A stretch of DNA of 62,879 bases from Pholiota molesta. Lineage: Eukaryota > Basidiomycota > Agaricomycetes > Agaricales > Strophariaceae. Each line of letters starts with the position of its first letter. Within the stretch, counting starts at the first letter, position 1. The DNA lies in contig JACGCK010000238.1 of assembly GCA_014925825.1 (NCBI GenBank), forward strand, positions 1-62,879. The letters run 5' to 3'. Position numbers and translations under genes: made by a program. The notes under the pieces were generated by a model. That model searched no databases and had not been told where the DNA came from. It was given only the letters and a program-made list of their open reading frames with translations. Shown piece after piece: positions 10,101-21,028 of the stretch.

Positions 10101-12885
10101 GCTCGCGGAGCGCAAAGTCCACCGTGTTCGGGATAGGATCGACGCCATCATCCTCCTCCTCTTCCCCCCTTTCCGCCCTTTCCTCTCCCGCCTTTCCTTT
10201 CGGCGCCTCGCCGTCTACATCCATACTTTCTTCCGCATCCTCATCCATATCCACGTCCATAGCCGACTCCCTATCCTCCGCCTTCCGCCTATTCTCCTCC
10301 CTCTCGCGCCGCCCGAGCTCCAACAAATGCCCGTCCGGCCCATCCGTATGCGCCCCGCCCTCCATCAGCGGCTCCGTCTGCCTCGCACCCTGCGCTCCAA
10401 CACCAGGCGCACCGCCAACAGGGCCCGCAGCAGGGAGCAAACCCCCCGGCACACCCGCGCCGCAGGACCGCATCATCAGGTGCGGCACCGTCGCGCGCAG
10501 CTTCGCCTCCGTCGCATCTAGCACAAACACGTTGTACTGCAGAAACTCCGAGTCGCCCGCACCGTCGTCGTCGCCCTCCTGGCCTGGTGTTGGTGACTTG
10601 GCGTCGGGACGGGAGAGCTGGCCCCGGCGGCGGCGGCGGCGGCGGCAAGGGCGTCATCGTAGAGGATGGCGCTGGTGTCCGCGACGAGACCCGCTGCGCG
10701 CATGCGCTCGAGGCGCTTGGCGTGGATGGCAGCGCGGAAGCGGCGCGCGAGGGCGATGGCGGCGGGCGTCGCTCCATAGGGCGAGTAGACGACGATGTCA
10801 GAGAGGGTAGCGTATATTGGCTATGGATAGATCAGAAAGGCGGTCAGCGGATGTCTTGAAAGACGGAAATATGCGAAAGCGAAAGACATCAGGCAAAAAG
10901 GGCGCAAACGAGAGGTCACAAGAGGATAGAGAAGAGGAAAGTGTATCCAAAACGGCGATCAAAGAACCGTGATCGTCAACGAGGGTGATTCAGACATTTT
11001 TCTGTGTCACCAAAGACTGACCGCCTTTGCTTCTATTGTGCGGATTTATAGTTCTGGCGAGAACCAAAGACCAGCGAAAGGCACTTCCCCACTGGCGTAT
11101 CTGAATACACATGCCCCATGTCTGGTCGGCTACCAGAAAATCTGGAACATGTATAGCGCATGTTTGCATGGATATACGCAGAAGGAAGCAGTAACAAGAG
11201 AGGAAAACCAGGAAGCCATAACAACGCAGCAAAGAGGAAGTATATGCGCTCTTCCTCCATCTGCTTCTGCTGATGTAGAGATGACCTGCGACAACCACAA
11301 ACGTTTTGTGCATGTCGCCCGAATGCATATAGGCGGAACATGCCAATCACAAAAGAGAAACACAGAGAAGTAGAAGTTCGTGAATGCATGAATATATGCA
11401 TGCTTCCTGCGCTCCGATCAATGCAAAGAGAGACAGTGTCCGCACAGACGAATATGCACCCAACATGGACGGCACGCCATAACAGCCAGAAGGAGGGTAT
11501 AAGCCAACAGAACGAAACTCACCACTTGAATGCCAAAATTCCTCAACGATATCCCATCCGGCACACGCGCAGGGACGAATTCCCAATCCTCATCCTTCCG
11601 CCCCTCCTTCTTCCCTCCACCCCCACCAGTCGAAGTTGTGCGCTTCCTTCTCAGCAGCTCCTTCGGGCGGAACGTCGAGCATAGGAGGGTGGCGCATTGG
11701 GATCCGTGGGGTGCTTGAGCACGAGCCGCGGCGGGTCCTGGTCGGCCTGGGGTTGGTCTAGAGGCGACTTGTTAGGGGCATCCGCATCCGCATCCGCAGG
11801 CCCCGTCCCCGGCTCCTCCGCGCTGGAAGGCGGCGTATCCACCGCGAGCGACACGCCCGAGCCGCTGCCGCTGGAGGTGGACGGCGGCTGGTCGACGGCG
11901 AGGGACGAGCTCGACGCGGAGCTCGACGTCGACGGGATACTCGACGCCTCATCCGCGGCGGCGGCGGCAGTCCTGCGCGCGACAGGGTGCATGTGCACGC
12001 CGTCGTAGCTGCTCGCGTCTTTGTCCGCCGCGCCGTCGGGCACGAAGCCCTTCTTGCTGATCCCACCCGCCACGAGGCCCATGTCCTCGGGGAGCGTGAT
12101 GCCCAGACCGAGGTCGCTCAAGGCGGACGGCGAGGGTGGGTGCGCGTAGGTGTCCGCGGAGGCGATGGCGATGTTGTCGGGGTGCGGCGGGGGCAGCGGC
12201 GTCTGGAGCAGGTGCAGCGGGGGCGAGGCCGGAGACGCGGGGGACGGCGAGGCGGAGGGCGGCGGCGACGGCGGCTGGGGCGGGCCCACGAGCATCATCA
12301 TGTCCTGCTCGTCCTCGTCCAGGGCCAGGTCGTCCTGGAAACTCTCCGCATCGCTGGTGCTGTCGTCCTCGAGCTCGTCCTCCTCCGAGTCGGAGGAGGG
12401 CACGTGGCCGCCGTCGCCACTGTCCTCCTGCGGCCGGCGCCTGAGGACGCGCAGGGTGACGGCGTCGCCCGCTTGCTCGAGGTCATCCTCGCACACGACC
12501 CAGACGAGCCCGCGGTACCTGGGCACGCGGGGGACGATGCGCTTGGGGTGGGCATGGTAGTGGTGCGGGTGGGGGTGGGGGGCGCGTGTGGAGCCCGCCG
12601 CGCCCGTGCCAGAGGCGGCGGCGAAGGCGGAGGACGCAAAGAAGGTGTTCTGGGCGTGGTTGTCGCCCTCGAGGCCGTGAAGGAAGGGGAAGAGGACGTG
12701 GTCTGGGGGGTGTGCGAGGGTGTGCTGGAGGTGGAGGGCGGCGAAGGCGGGTGCGTCGAGGGCGCGGACGGGGCGCGGGGGAGGTGCGAGGACGGGGAGG
12801 GCGGCGAGGGCGGCGGGGTCGTGCTGGAGGCCGTGGTGCATGGGGGGGCTGAGAGAGGGGCAACCAGTCCCAAAACTGAAACCAT
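7155..12885 (-). CDS. PPS1: Pps1-type dual-specificity protein phosphatase, large, with apparent frame breaks
   Basis: Dephosphorylates Tyr/Ser/Thr; yeast Pps1 acts around S phase. Exons on the minus strand: 11523-12885 (or from ATG 12841), 7904-10820, 7481-7847 and 7155-7406, about 1,620 residues, much longer than yeast Pps1. The C-terminal catalytic domain has LPFLYLGNL, HALGITHVVSVGE and the cysteine loop VHCRVGVSRSAT, with helices ending in NEKYLH before the stop. Upstream blocks such as IYATLSDIVVYSPYG and STFRPKELLRRK look conserved; between them lie long acidic and Pro/Ser/Ala-rich linkers. Two one-base gaps must be assumed to keep one frame, at G/C runs 11708-11711 and 10622-10625; starting at 12885 would need a third at 12842-12848. 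The 702-nt second intron is unusual. Function is confident, N-terminus is not. Confidence 0.82.
10821..11522 (-). other. Unusually long intron (702 nt) of the PPS1-type gene
   Basis: Bordered by GTGAGT (donor, after the codons for NFGIQV) and CCATAG (acceptor, before PIYATLSD). It is ten times longer than other introns here. It contains a 12-base inverted repeat, AAAGGCGGTCAG at 10836-10847 and CTGACCGCCTTT at 11017-11028. Open frames inside it on both strands have no recognised domain. It may hold an old insertion or a non-coding RNA; neither is shown. Confidence 0.6.
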
Positions 12886-14151
12886 CTTATCAGCATGCCG
12901 ACACCTGCCGCCCCGTGACCTCCCCCGCTCCCATGCTGTCAGACACTCTAATCCTCCCCTCCAGCACCGCCCAGCCTCCCGCAGAGCACACCCACCACCG
13001 TCTCAGTCTCACAGCCCCGTGTCTGCCTCGTCTGCTGGGCGCCGCTGTGCTTACCAGACGCAACGCACTGCTGCGCACCCCACAGTCCTGGCAAGTGGCA
13101 CACCCTGACGTACTTACTGCCCAGCATCACATCATCCCGTCAAATTAGCTAGCGCTTCCCTGTTAAAAATACACCGCGAACCCCTTCGATGCATCCTAGA
13201 AGCACAGCCGGTGCCTCTATCGCTGCGTCTCTGTCTAATATTGTCTGTCACCTGTCTGCATCTACGGATATCTCTACCAGACCTCTATCCGAGCCTTATC
13301 ATGACTGAATACATTCGCTTGGAGGGTTGGAGGCCGGAGCATCAAGCACTCTCCTTGTAATGATGAATATGTCAGCCCGATGGGATGTTCTTGGCCAAGA
13401 CATAAGAAGTTCATTTCTGCTTATACCTTCAAAGTTCACAGGATTGACATCGAACTTCGGAGATGTGCGTATATCGCCTTCGAATACAACGACGCACTAT
13501 CCTCTCATTCTTCCTTATTCCCAAGCTCAATTGATCGAGGCTTACTTGTTTAGCCCACCCACACCCTCCGTGCCTGTGAGCTGCTATAGCTGGTCGTGCA
13601 CTTGTCGTGCACCTACATAGCATCTTCTTCCCAGTTCCGTTCCCGCTATAATCTTACGGGTTCTCAATCCACGAGGCCAGCCTCAAATACTTCCATGCAC
13701 GGAACATCCTCCGTCCACTCCACCAAATGCACAGAAGATGCCGTTAGCTGCTGTATACAGTCGAGAGATATAATTACAACGCCACGATCATGAGCCCCTA
13801 TCTATATGCGCCACACTCAAATAGGCCACCCGCGGAGCCTATAGACGTAATTGGAAATGATCAATTCAAGCCGATTGATCAGCCCCACAGATGTCGAGCC
13901 TCGATCCGACAAATGCGACTCGCAGAACGCGCCTAATATGCTGTTTCTTTGGCGCCTAACGCGGAACGATCATCGCAGACTCCAAGATAAAATACTGATA
14001 TCTAGCGCCCTTCACACCGAAGGGGCCAAAAGTGAGTAGATTATGAATCTACCTATAATTAGCGATTAGCACTGACCTTGGCCACTGGCGGTTAATCGAC
14101 GTGACCCGGGGTACACCCTGCAACATGATAACCACTCTATTGATAGTAAAT
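12886..14151. other. Intergenic, upstream of PPS1-type gene
   Basis: No conserved coding sequence recognised on either strand. It is the likely promoter side of the phosphatase gene. Composition drops from GC-rich to average near 13.1 kb. Confidence 0.4.
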
Positions 14152-14473
14152 TGTGTACGAGGCGAGCAGCCTCGATGTACAATCGCATTTCGGCCAGTAA
14201 TGCAGTCGCGACATCTATAATTCTACCACATCGGTCATAATAGTTAATTGGCACCATTCAGTATCAGAGCACGCAAATACTTGCACCACCTCCACATCGG
14301 CATCTATAGATCGGTGTAGATTGTCATTAAGTATGTAGCCGATATGAATATTACAACTCGTGAGCGCCCGAAGAATAGTCACGGCACACTTTATTGAGGC
14401 ACCAAAAAAAACGGAACAAGCTTTGCATAATCCAAATCAAGCCCTCGCCATTCAGCACCTCCCAGATCCCTGG
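14152..14473. repeat. Copy A of a diverged local duplication
   Basis: Matches copy B (14970 to about 15476) in the same orientation, estimated by eye at 75-80% identity with small gaps. Shared blocks include GCAGCCTCGATG, AATTGGCACCATT-like, GAGCACGCAAATA and CTCCACATC, and end in a stretch resembling the 3' flank of the dehydrogenase gene (AACAAGC...CCCTCGCC...CAG). So the copied unit includes the gene's 3' untranslated side. Confidence 0.75.
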
Positions 14474-14474
14474 C

Positions 14475-14967
14475 AGGACCCCCGAAAATCCGCCTTGATG
14501 TATGTTGTGTGTCCGGGCAAGAAACTACCCGCCGCAGGAGATGCTCTGTAAGAGATCCTCGAAGTTTGTAGTAGTAGTCCGGACATAAAATTGCGGCTGG
14601 CAGTACGTATGTTATTGACAATCCGGCCATAGGTCGACTCGAATTGCAATTATTTTTTCAGGTTTACAAGATGCTTCTAGCCGAAAAACAAGCAGCTGAT
14701 GTATCAGACAATGACGGCGAGGATTTGGGGAAGATTTTTTGGATTTCCCTACTACTGTCTAAATAGGCTAAATTTTAAGATTACGGTGTTCTACACTGCT
14801 TTTCGAGAGAGAAAAAAGAGCCATGTTGCGGAAGTCCGGCCATAACCAGCCCCACCGAAGGTCTGGAGCGAAAATCCGGCAAAATCTGTCCAAATTCAAA
14901 AAGCCCTGGTCCGACCATCGACCCTCGAGATCCAAAACATACCTTGGAGGGGGCTTTCGGGGGTCCT
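14475..14967. mobile_element. Inverted-repeat element inserted at the duplication junction
   Basis: Starts AGGACCCCCGAAA and ends with the exact complement TTTCGGGGGTCCT; the similarity continues imperfectly for about 35 bp at each end, including a shared GTATGTT. The 493-bp body has several TCCGG-containing stretches and no transposase. It sits exactly between copy A and copy B of the local duplication. I could not see a clean target-site duplication, so the superfamily is unknown. Confidence 0.6.
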
Positions 14968-14969
14968 AC

Positions 14970-15476
14970 TGTGTGCGAGTCAAGCAGCCTCGATGCACAA
15001 TCACATTTGCGCCAGTCGTGACATCCATTATTCTGCCGCATCGTCATAAATAGCTCATTGGCACCATTTGGTGTGAGAGCACGCAAATATTCGCACCACG
15101 GTCCACACCTCAACCACACCTCCACATCAGTATCTGCAGATTACCGTTGTAAGTAGCCGATATAAATTCTATCAAGAGCTCCCAAGGGCTCGAAGAATAG
15201 TGCTGTGTACAATTTCGATTGATTCGGCCGGGGTTGGGACACGGGACATGGTGGTGTTTTTTCTTTCTGGCTGGGATTTGGGGACAAGGTACAAACTTCG
15301 GCCATGAAATTGGCCAATTGCTAAATTACTCACAAATTTTGCAAGTTTTTTATTATCTTGGCTGTCTGATATTGTCTGGTGATTGTATTGAGGATCCAAA
15401 GAATGGAACAAGCGCTGCGTACTCCAAACCACGCAACTCACCACGCCCTCGCCGTGCAGCCAGTCCCGATCCGTGG
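14970..15476. repeat. Copy B of the local duplication
   Basis: Counterpart of copy A, lying just downstream of the dehydrogenase stop codon. Relative to copy A it carries about 170 extra bases between roughly 15215 and 15390, after GAAGAATAGT and before TTGAGG; this insert has no clear inverted ends. Confidence 0.7.
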
Positions 15477-15485
15477 GCATCCTAC

Positions 15486-16331
15486 TTACCACGGGAACTC
15501 CTTCCCATCCGCCGCATTGAAAAAGCGCCCCGTCGGACCGTCCTTCTCCAAAAGCACCAGCGGCACCATCAGCCGCGCCCCGTCCCCACGTCCTTCGCGC
15601 CCGCCGCATAGTTGTTCAGCTGCGTCGCCAGATACTCCGGCGTCACCGCGTTCACCTTGATCCCCTCCCCTTCAGCGCGTGCGCGAGCGCGATGGAGTAC
15701 GAGTTCAGCGCCGCCTTGCTCGAGTTGTACCCGACGAGGTGGAACGCGGCCTCGGGGCGCGCCTGGTACGCGTTGGACCCCAGCCCCGAGGACACGTTGA
15801 GGATGACGCCCGGCCCCGACGTGGCCTTGCGGACCAGCGGCAGGAGGATCTGCGTCGTCTGGATGACGCCGTAGAGATTGGTCTCGTAGACCTCGCGGAT
15901 GGTGTCCACCGCGACGGTGGTCGCGTTCTGGTCGACGTCGACCTTCCCGATCGCCGCGTTGTTGACGAGGATGTCGAGGTGGCCCTCGGCGCGTTCGATG
16001 GCCTCTTTTGCGGCTTCGATCGTGGAGAGCTTGGTGACATCAAGCAGAATGAATTTCACATTCTTGAGACCGTCCTTCTGCAGTTTCTCCCTATGAGATA
16101 AAGATCAATGACCTGGATGATGCGGCGTGAAGGAGAAAGCGTACGCGGCCGCTTTTCCTGCAGCCTCATTCCGTGCACTGAGGTACACGGTGTGGCCCTT
16201 CTCAGCAAGCAGCCGCGTGAGTTCAAAGCCAATACCTGTGTTGGCACCTAAACAATTTAATAACAATCAGATTCGAGCTTAATAGGTAGATGCTTGAAGG
16301 ACATACCAGTAATAAGGATAACCTTCGACAT
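15486..16331 (-). CDS. Short-chain dehydrogenase/reductase with two apparent one-base gaps
   Basis: NAD(P)-dependent oxidoreductase of the classical SDR family; substrate unknown. Exons 16307-16331, 16145-16247 and 15486-16090, with GT-AG borders. Landmarks: cofactor loop TGANTGIG (split by intron 1), LDVTK, NNAAIG, catalytic NVSSGLGS and YNSSK, then KVNAVTPEYLAT. The frame breaks at 15667-15670 and 15578-15581 (plus-strand CCCC): one more base at each restores the expected EGIKVNAV and TGARLMVPLV and an ending GRFFNAADGKEFPW. With these the protein is 244 residues, normal for the family. As written the frame stops early. Either a sequence error or a young pseudogene; the pattern shared with other genes favours error. 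Confidence 0.85.
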
Positions 16332-17092
16332 TTTGATGGCAAGTGTTGTAACGCGAATGAGAACTTCAGTTCAAGGTTGAGAGGCACTGAATGCAAATTA
16401 CAGAACCTTCTCCAGTCGGCTTTTATAGTTGTTCTTCTTCGCTCAAGACATTTAGAGTGCGTCGTTTTATTCAGCATTTCGAGTCAGATGGTAACTTCCT
16501 GGTAGCTTCCAACCGGTGTGTCTGGTCGGCTTTGGAGCCGCGCGTCACCACGGCAGTGTGCACTTTACCACGACTTCGAATTCCTTGCTAATCATACTTC
16601 ACCATCTTTTCTATTCATACATACTTAGTCGCTGATAGTTAGTCATAAGGTTCTTATCATTGACACAAATCGATGGCGACAAATTGAGGCATCAAACGCA
16701 AGTTAGAACAGATAGAACCCTGGGTGGGGACAAGGCAGTGAGATCTGCAAGCTTACGGCGGATTCATACATGTCACAATTAGATGTTTATATTAGTCAAT
16801 GTCGTTGTTCAGATCTGAATTAAAATATAACAAGGAGGAAAGGAGCCTGAGGTTGAGCTACATAGCGATATACATTAGCCGAGAAGAGTTACATGGGTAT
16901 CAATACGGAGCTCGAGTATGATGATGATGGTTAGTGGCTGCGTCGCCACCATTTGCCAGTGCTCTCGGAAGGTTCCATCTACATCCACGGTGGATTGACG
17001 TTGATTTCTTGCCAAGCCAATATAGCTGACGGCAGTGACCCTCCGCAAAATGCAAAATCTTCCCAGAAGCAACGCATATTAAATAAATAGAT
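16332..17092. other. Intergenic
   Basis: Lies between the 5' end of the dehydrogenase gene and the 3' end of the DUF6534 gene. No coding sequence or repeat recognised. Probably contains the dehydrogenase promoter. Confidence 0.4.
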
Positions 17093-18648
17093 TTAGAATT
17101 TATCCTCTTGAATTTGAGTAATGGTTTTCATCTCGATTGATATCGGATTGGTGTAAGCCTAGACAAAAGAAAGTAAGATATGACTGGGGAATTGAGCAGG
17201 GATTGAACAAGGAAGCTCACCGCACGAGAATTAGTACCTATACGAGGTACTTCGACAGAGAAAGAGTTCCCCAAACCATCTCGGAGCGATTTTCGGTTGT
17301 TGAGCCTGAAAATCAAACTGAGTAACTGAACGAGTGCCAATAGGGACTACATACGAGGAAAGCAGGGAATTAGAGTACACTGAAACAGTTATAAACATGA
17401 GTACCCAGTAGACGATATGCTGAAGGGGAACTTGCATTTCGAGAGCGACATATAAACCGCGAAGAAGATTACTTGAGAAATAATACCGTCAATAAAGCTT
17501 AGGTCCTCTGCAATCGGTACTTACAATTGTTAGGTTGTGCAAGATACTGCAGAAAGAGCTCAATGGTTAGCGGCAGAACAATCATTAATCTTAGACTTGA
17601 GCAAGACCCACCACAATTACAACACTGATGGCAGCCATACTTCAAGTTATAGTGAGGTTAGCAAGGTGCGAATGGAAATTTCAGACAATCAAACGTACCT
17701 GGTAACCAAACCAGTGCCTACCGGTTTATAGTAAGCAGCCAGCAATTACATCCAGATATTAAGTGGGACTAACGAATAGTGATTCCAAGTAAACGATCGA
17801 TAAGCCTCTTGGACCTACATTCAGCGAGAGCATGATTCATTAGCCACATCTCAAATCCGGGAAAGAAGCCGCGCACCTTATCAGTGGTGCCCTCTCTCGT
17901 CTGTAAAGTAAGAAAAACATCAAAGCCCCTGCGATGGTAGCGTCGATAGCGGCGCCCAGGAACAAAACCCCCATCATGAAATATCTGAAGTCATGGATGT
18001 ACTGGATGTACGTAGTCGTGATGAGCTGTTGCACGCCCCCGCCGTAGGTGCTCATGACACAACGCGTGAACGCTGCTATCGCAGTCCCAACCCCAGCATA
18101 GTTGTATGGTTTTGGCAGGACGATATATAGGCGATATGAGAAAAAGAGCTAAGGCGCGAGGAGGAGAACGACGGAACGATATCATTCGATTGCGCTCTCT
18201 CTCGGTGTGTATAGACGATACGCACCTGGACGAGGGTCGTAATGAATCCCCCCAGGAGGACCGCCACCCCAAGCGCAGGAAACCTCGCCACTTCTTCCAC
18301 TCGTCCCCAAAATATGATCGTCGTTCTGTAGACTTCGCAGATAATCGCGGTTGTGTGGCCTAGTTCGAGACACCTAAACATGAACATCGCTCAGCCAAGC
18401 TTTGAACTCGAATGGAAAATTATTTGATACCAAATACAAGCGATCTATCAAGTGCAAAGCATCGTCATGTTTTTTTAATGTGGGATAGAGGAATGTGAAC
18501 TCACCAGAGCCTTGAAGACCAAGCGATCATCCGGATAGCGCTCGAAATAAATAAAGGCTTGCAAAGTCACGACCCCGAAGAGGAACACGGCGAACCAAGA
18601 CCCGATTTCAAGGGCGCCAAAGGTGTTGGCGAGTGTGACCGCCGTCAT
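17093..18648 (-). CDS. DUF6534 multi-pass membrane protein
   Basis: Basidiomycete-expanded family of predicted seven-helix membrane proteins of unknown function. Eleven exons: 18505-18648, 18431-18444, 18226-18373, 17877-18148, 17774-17814, 17699-17717, 17597-17639, 17525-17546, 17355-17430, 17221-17305 and 17093-17158, giving 309 residues with no frame break. Landmarks: FERYPDDRLVFKAL, LELGHTTAIICEVYR, ALGVAVLLGGFITTLVQ, SKRLIDRLL and the C-terminal YSNSLLSSLNNR. Several exons are tiny (14, 19 and 22 nt). Hydrophobic helices fill most of the protein; the tail after SLNNR is soluble. A 14-G tract lies about 60 bp upstream of the ATG. No ligand or partner can be inferred. Confidence 0.88.
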
Positions 18649-19552
18649 ACTTCAGGCCGATTCTTTTGTGTTGAGGAAGTCGGACTGAAGGGACGCGGTG
18701 CAAAAGGTGGGGGGGGGGGGGGTTTTGACACGACCACAGAACGCATGCCGAGGCCAAAACCCAGGTGAGAAGAGCCGCCTAAATTTTGGCCCGTCATGAG
18801 TGAGTCCATGAATAAAACTATATAAAGGTGATTACAAGGTGATTGTCGCGCTTTCAAGACCACTTAATACACCGGATAAGCCGATCGGATCAATCAATTA
18901 TACTAATCTAGTACTACACAGTGATCCGCGCCGCTAAGATATGTTTTTCTCGTCGCAACACTTGGCTTTCAGCTTCAACACAGTAGAATATACATACTAG
19001 CGTTCGATTTTACTTATATGCCACAGAAGGCGGGGGCCTGAGTCCGTTATGGCGCACCTCCTCATCCCAGCTTGAATTGGACTTGGAAATAAGTTACTGC
19101 TGTAGCCAGAGCTCCGCCCAAATTAGACCCACTCCACTACTCGGATCTGATAATTTTTTCACGAGGCAATTTCACAGACCTACATATGTCGGGATAGTGC
19201 TTCTTGGCGTTCCGCAGCACGTGCGTCACGCCCGCTGGCGGGGACGTCGCTCCCAAAGACTACATAGTAACTTAGTAAGTACATGTTGCGCGTCGTATGC
19301 GCATCTATGGGATAGACAATGTACCATTCAAGACAGTCAAAGGAATACATTCTCAGCAATGTACAGAGTTACAAGACGTGCAATTTCAAACATTTACCAG
19401 ACTTACAAACTTGCAAATTCAAGGCAGAAGATCCAATCCAATCAAAAATTAACAGAAAAAGCCCCAGCCTAGATAGCGTAGCGGTTTGTCGTTTTATCTT
19501 GGTATCTGAGGCCCGTCATCAACGCCTCATCTCGCTCGCCCAATCCAAGCTC
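18649..19552. other. Intergenic
   Basis: Promoter side of the DUF6534 gene and 3' flank of the DUF1295 gene. Open frames on the plus strand near 19.1-19.8 kb are not supported by domains and partly overlap the antisense of the DUF1295 gene. Confidence 0.4.
18709..18722 (+). repeat. Poly-G tract, 14 bases
   Basis: Uninterrupted run of 14 G on the plus strand (poly-C on the strand of the DUF6534 gene), about 60 bp before its ATG. Length is likely polymorphic or uncertain in the assembly. Confidence 0.9.
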
Positions 19553-20854
19553 TCACTCTTTCTTCAGGTTCGCAGAAGCATCGCCCCAAACAAGCCCTTC
19601 CACTCTTGCCTGCTCCTGCTTTCCGCTTACTACCTTGAACAAAACCCATTTTTCAAGTGTCCCGACGGGCAAAAACATGCCCACGCGTTTCTGATATGCC
19701 TTGTATGCCTCCGGATATTTAGACAACGAGATGCCTTCGGTAAACTGCGTGGAGGAAAAGAAAAGTGCTGAGAGGGCCAAAGCAGGGGAGAGATGGTACA
19801 AAAGCGGGAGGAGTTCAGCAGGGGTGGAGAGGAGACTACGCAAGGAAGATAGCGCGGGCAGGGAGGGTGCGTCTGGCGCGAGGAGCGGAAAGAGGGTTAT
19901 CACCCACTAAAACAAATCTCGTTAGGGAGTGATGAGACCGGAAGGTTGGAACATACCCAAAAGGCCTGTTCACAGGCAAAATTTGGATGCCTGGAATAGC
20001 GCCATAGTCCACGCGTAACAAATCCCCTCTTTGCGTCGGCAGGCGTCCAGTTCAACCTGGCACCAGGCCAGTGCTCTTTGGCATCGTACTTCTTGATCAC
20101 TTCCTTCGTCATTCCGCCCTTTTCCTTCGCTTTCTCCTGAGCTAGATAGGCATGTTTCCATGCATGGAACGCAAACTGCTGATTGTCCGCTGTGAATTCG
20201 ATCGCCAACAGACCGAGCGCGATGGCGGCAAGAATGTAGTCGGAAGTAGTTAGTGCAGTGTGCGGTTGTAGAACAGCGGCGGTGTAGGTGGGGAGTCCAA
20301 GTAGGAGGAGTAGTATGTTTTGCGTGATGGCTACGAAGGTGAGGTTGAAAACCTGGAAAAGCCAAGGCGGAAGCTGTTGACGCAGAACGGCCCAACGGTA
20401 GTCTTCGTCGTGACTTTGGAAAAAGTGAGCATATATATTGAATTATATTGATAAGTATACCACACGTACAGGCTGAATAGACCACGGCGGTAGGTATTGT
20501 AGCTCAGCCTATGCCATCTTCAGTAACGCATTTTCACCTGAATAGTGTCACTTACCGACACATCCAAACGAAAACCAGTGAGAACATCAACACCGCTCTT
20601 GGACTGAAATCCCTCAATGCCGCCCACCCAAGAGCCTTAGGGGCATACGGCGCGACAAGGAATGGCTGCGCATTGGGGAGGGCAGGCAGGAAGGCGAAAT
20701 ATGCGGTGTATATCGTCGGCAGGAATGTCCAGACACGGTCCACTTGAGACACGTTGGCAGTAAGGATCGAGGCGATGTATGTGGTGACAGAACAGAAGAC
20801 GCAAAACTGGGCGGGCCAGTCCAGGTACGCCGGGAGGGCAGGGAAAGCAGTCAT
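19553..20854 (-). CDS. DUF1295 / steroid 5-alpha-reductase-like membrane protein
   Basis: Predicted ER or endomembrane multi-pass enzyme of the DUF1295 family, related in fold to steroid reductases and isoprenylcysteine methyltransferases; the reaction in fungi is not established. Exons 20556-20854, 20470-20508, 19957-20413 and 19906 down to 19553, 382 residues. Landmarks: QVDRVWTFLPTIYTAYF near the N-terminus, RLSYNTYRRGLF, DYRWAVLRQQLP, the core IEFTADNQQFAFH and the C-terminal WRYSRHPNFACEQ, where RHPN is the family's cofactor-region motif. The inverted-repeat element at 21029-21730 sits 175 bp upstream of its start. Confidence 0.9.
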
Positions 20855-21028
20855 GGCGTAGTGTGTGGCCTGTGAAGAAAGGGGGTGGTAAATATAACAA
20901 CCATCTGCTGAGTGCGGTTACGACATCGAGCAAGAAGCGATCGCCGCTGGGCATTGAACCTGCTACAAATATACCTTCCGGCATCCCGGCAAACGTATAT
21001 CTTGCCGAGATAGTAGGCCAGAGCTAAA

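Noticed and set aside
8015..10521. Several long open frames on both strands overlapping the phosphatase gene (for example plus 8818-10521)
   Set aside because: Arg/Pro-rich shadow frames produced by the high GC content of the phosphatase coding sequence.
17840..18055. Apparent frameshift in the DUF6534 gene after LMFFLLYRR
   Set aside because: An intron with donor GTGCGC at 17876 joins IR to SKRLIDRLL in frame, so no break is needed.
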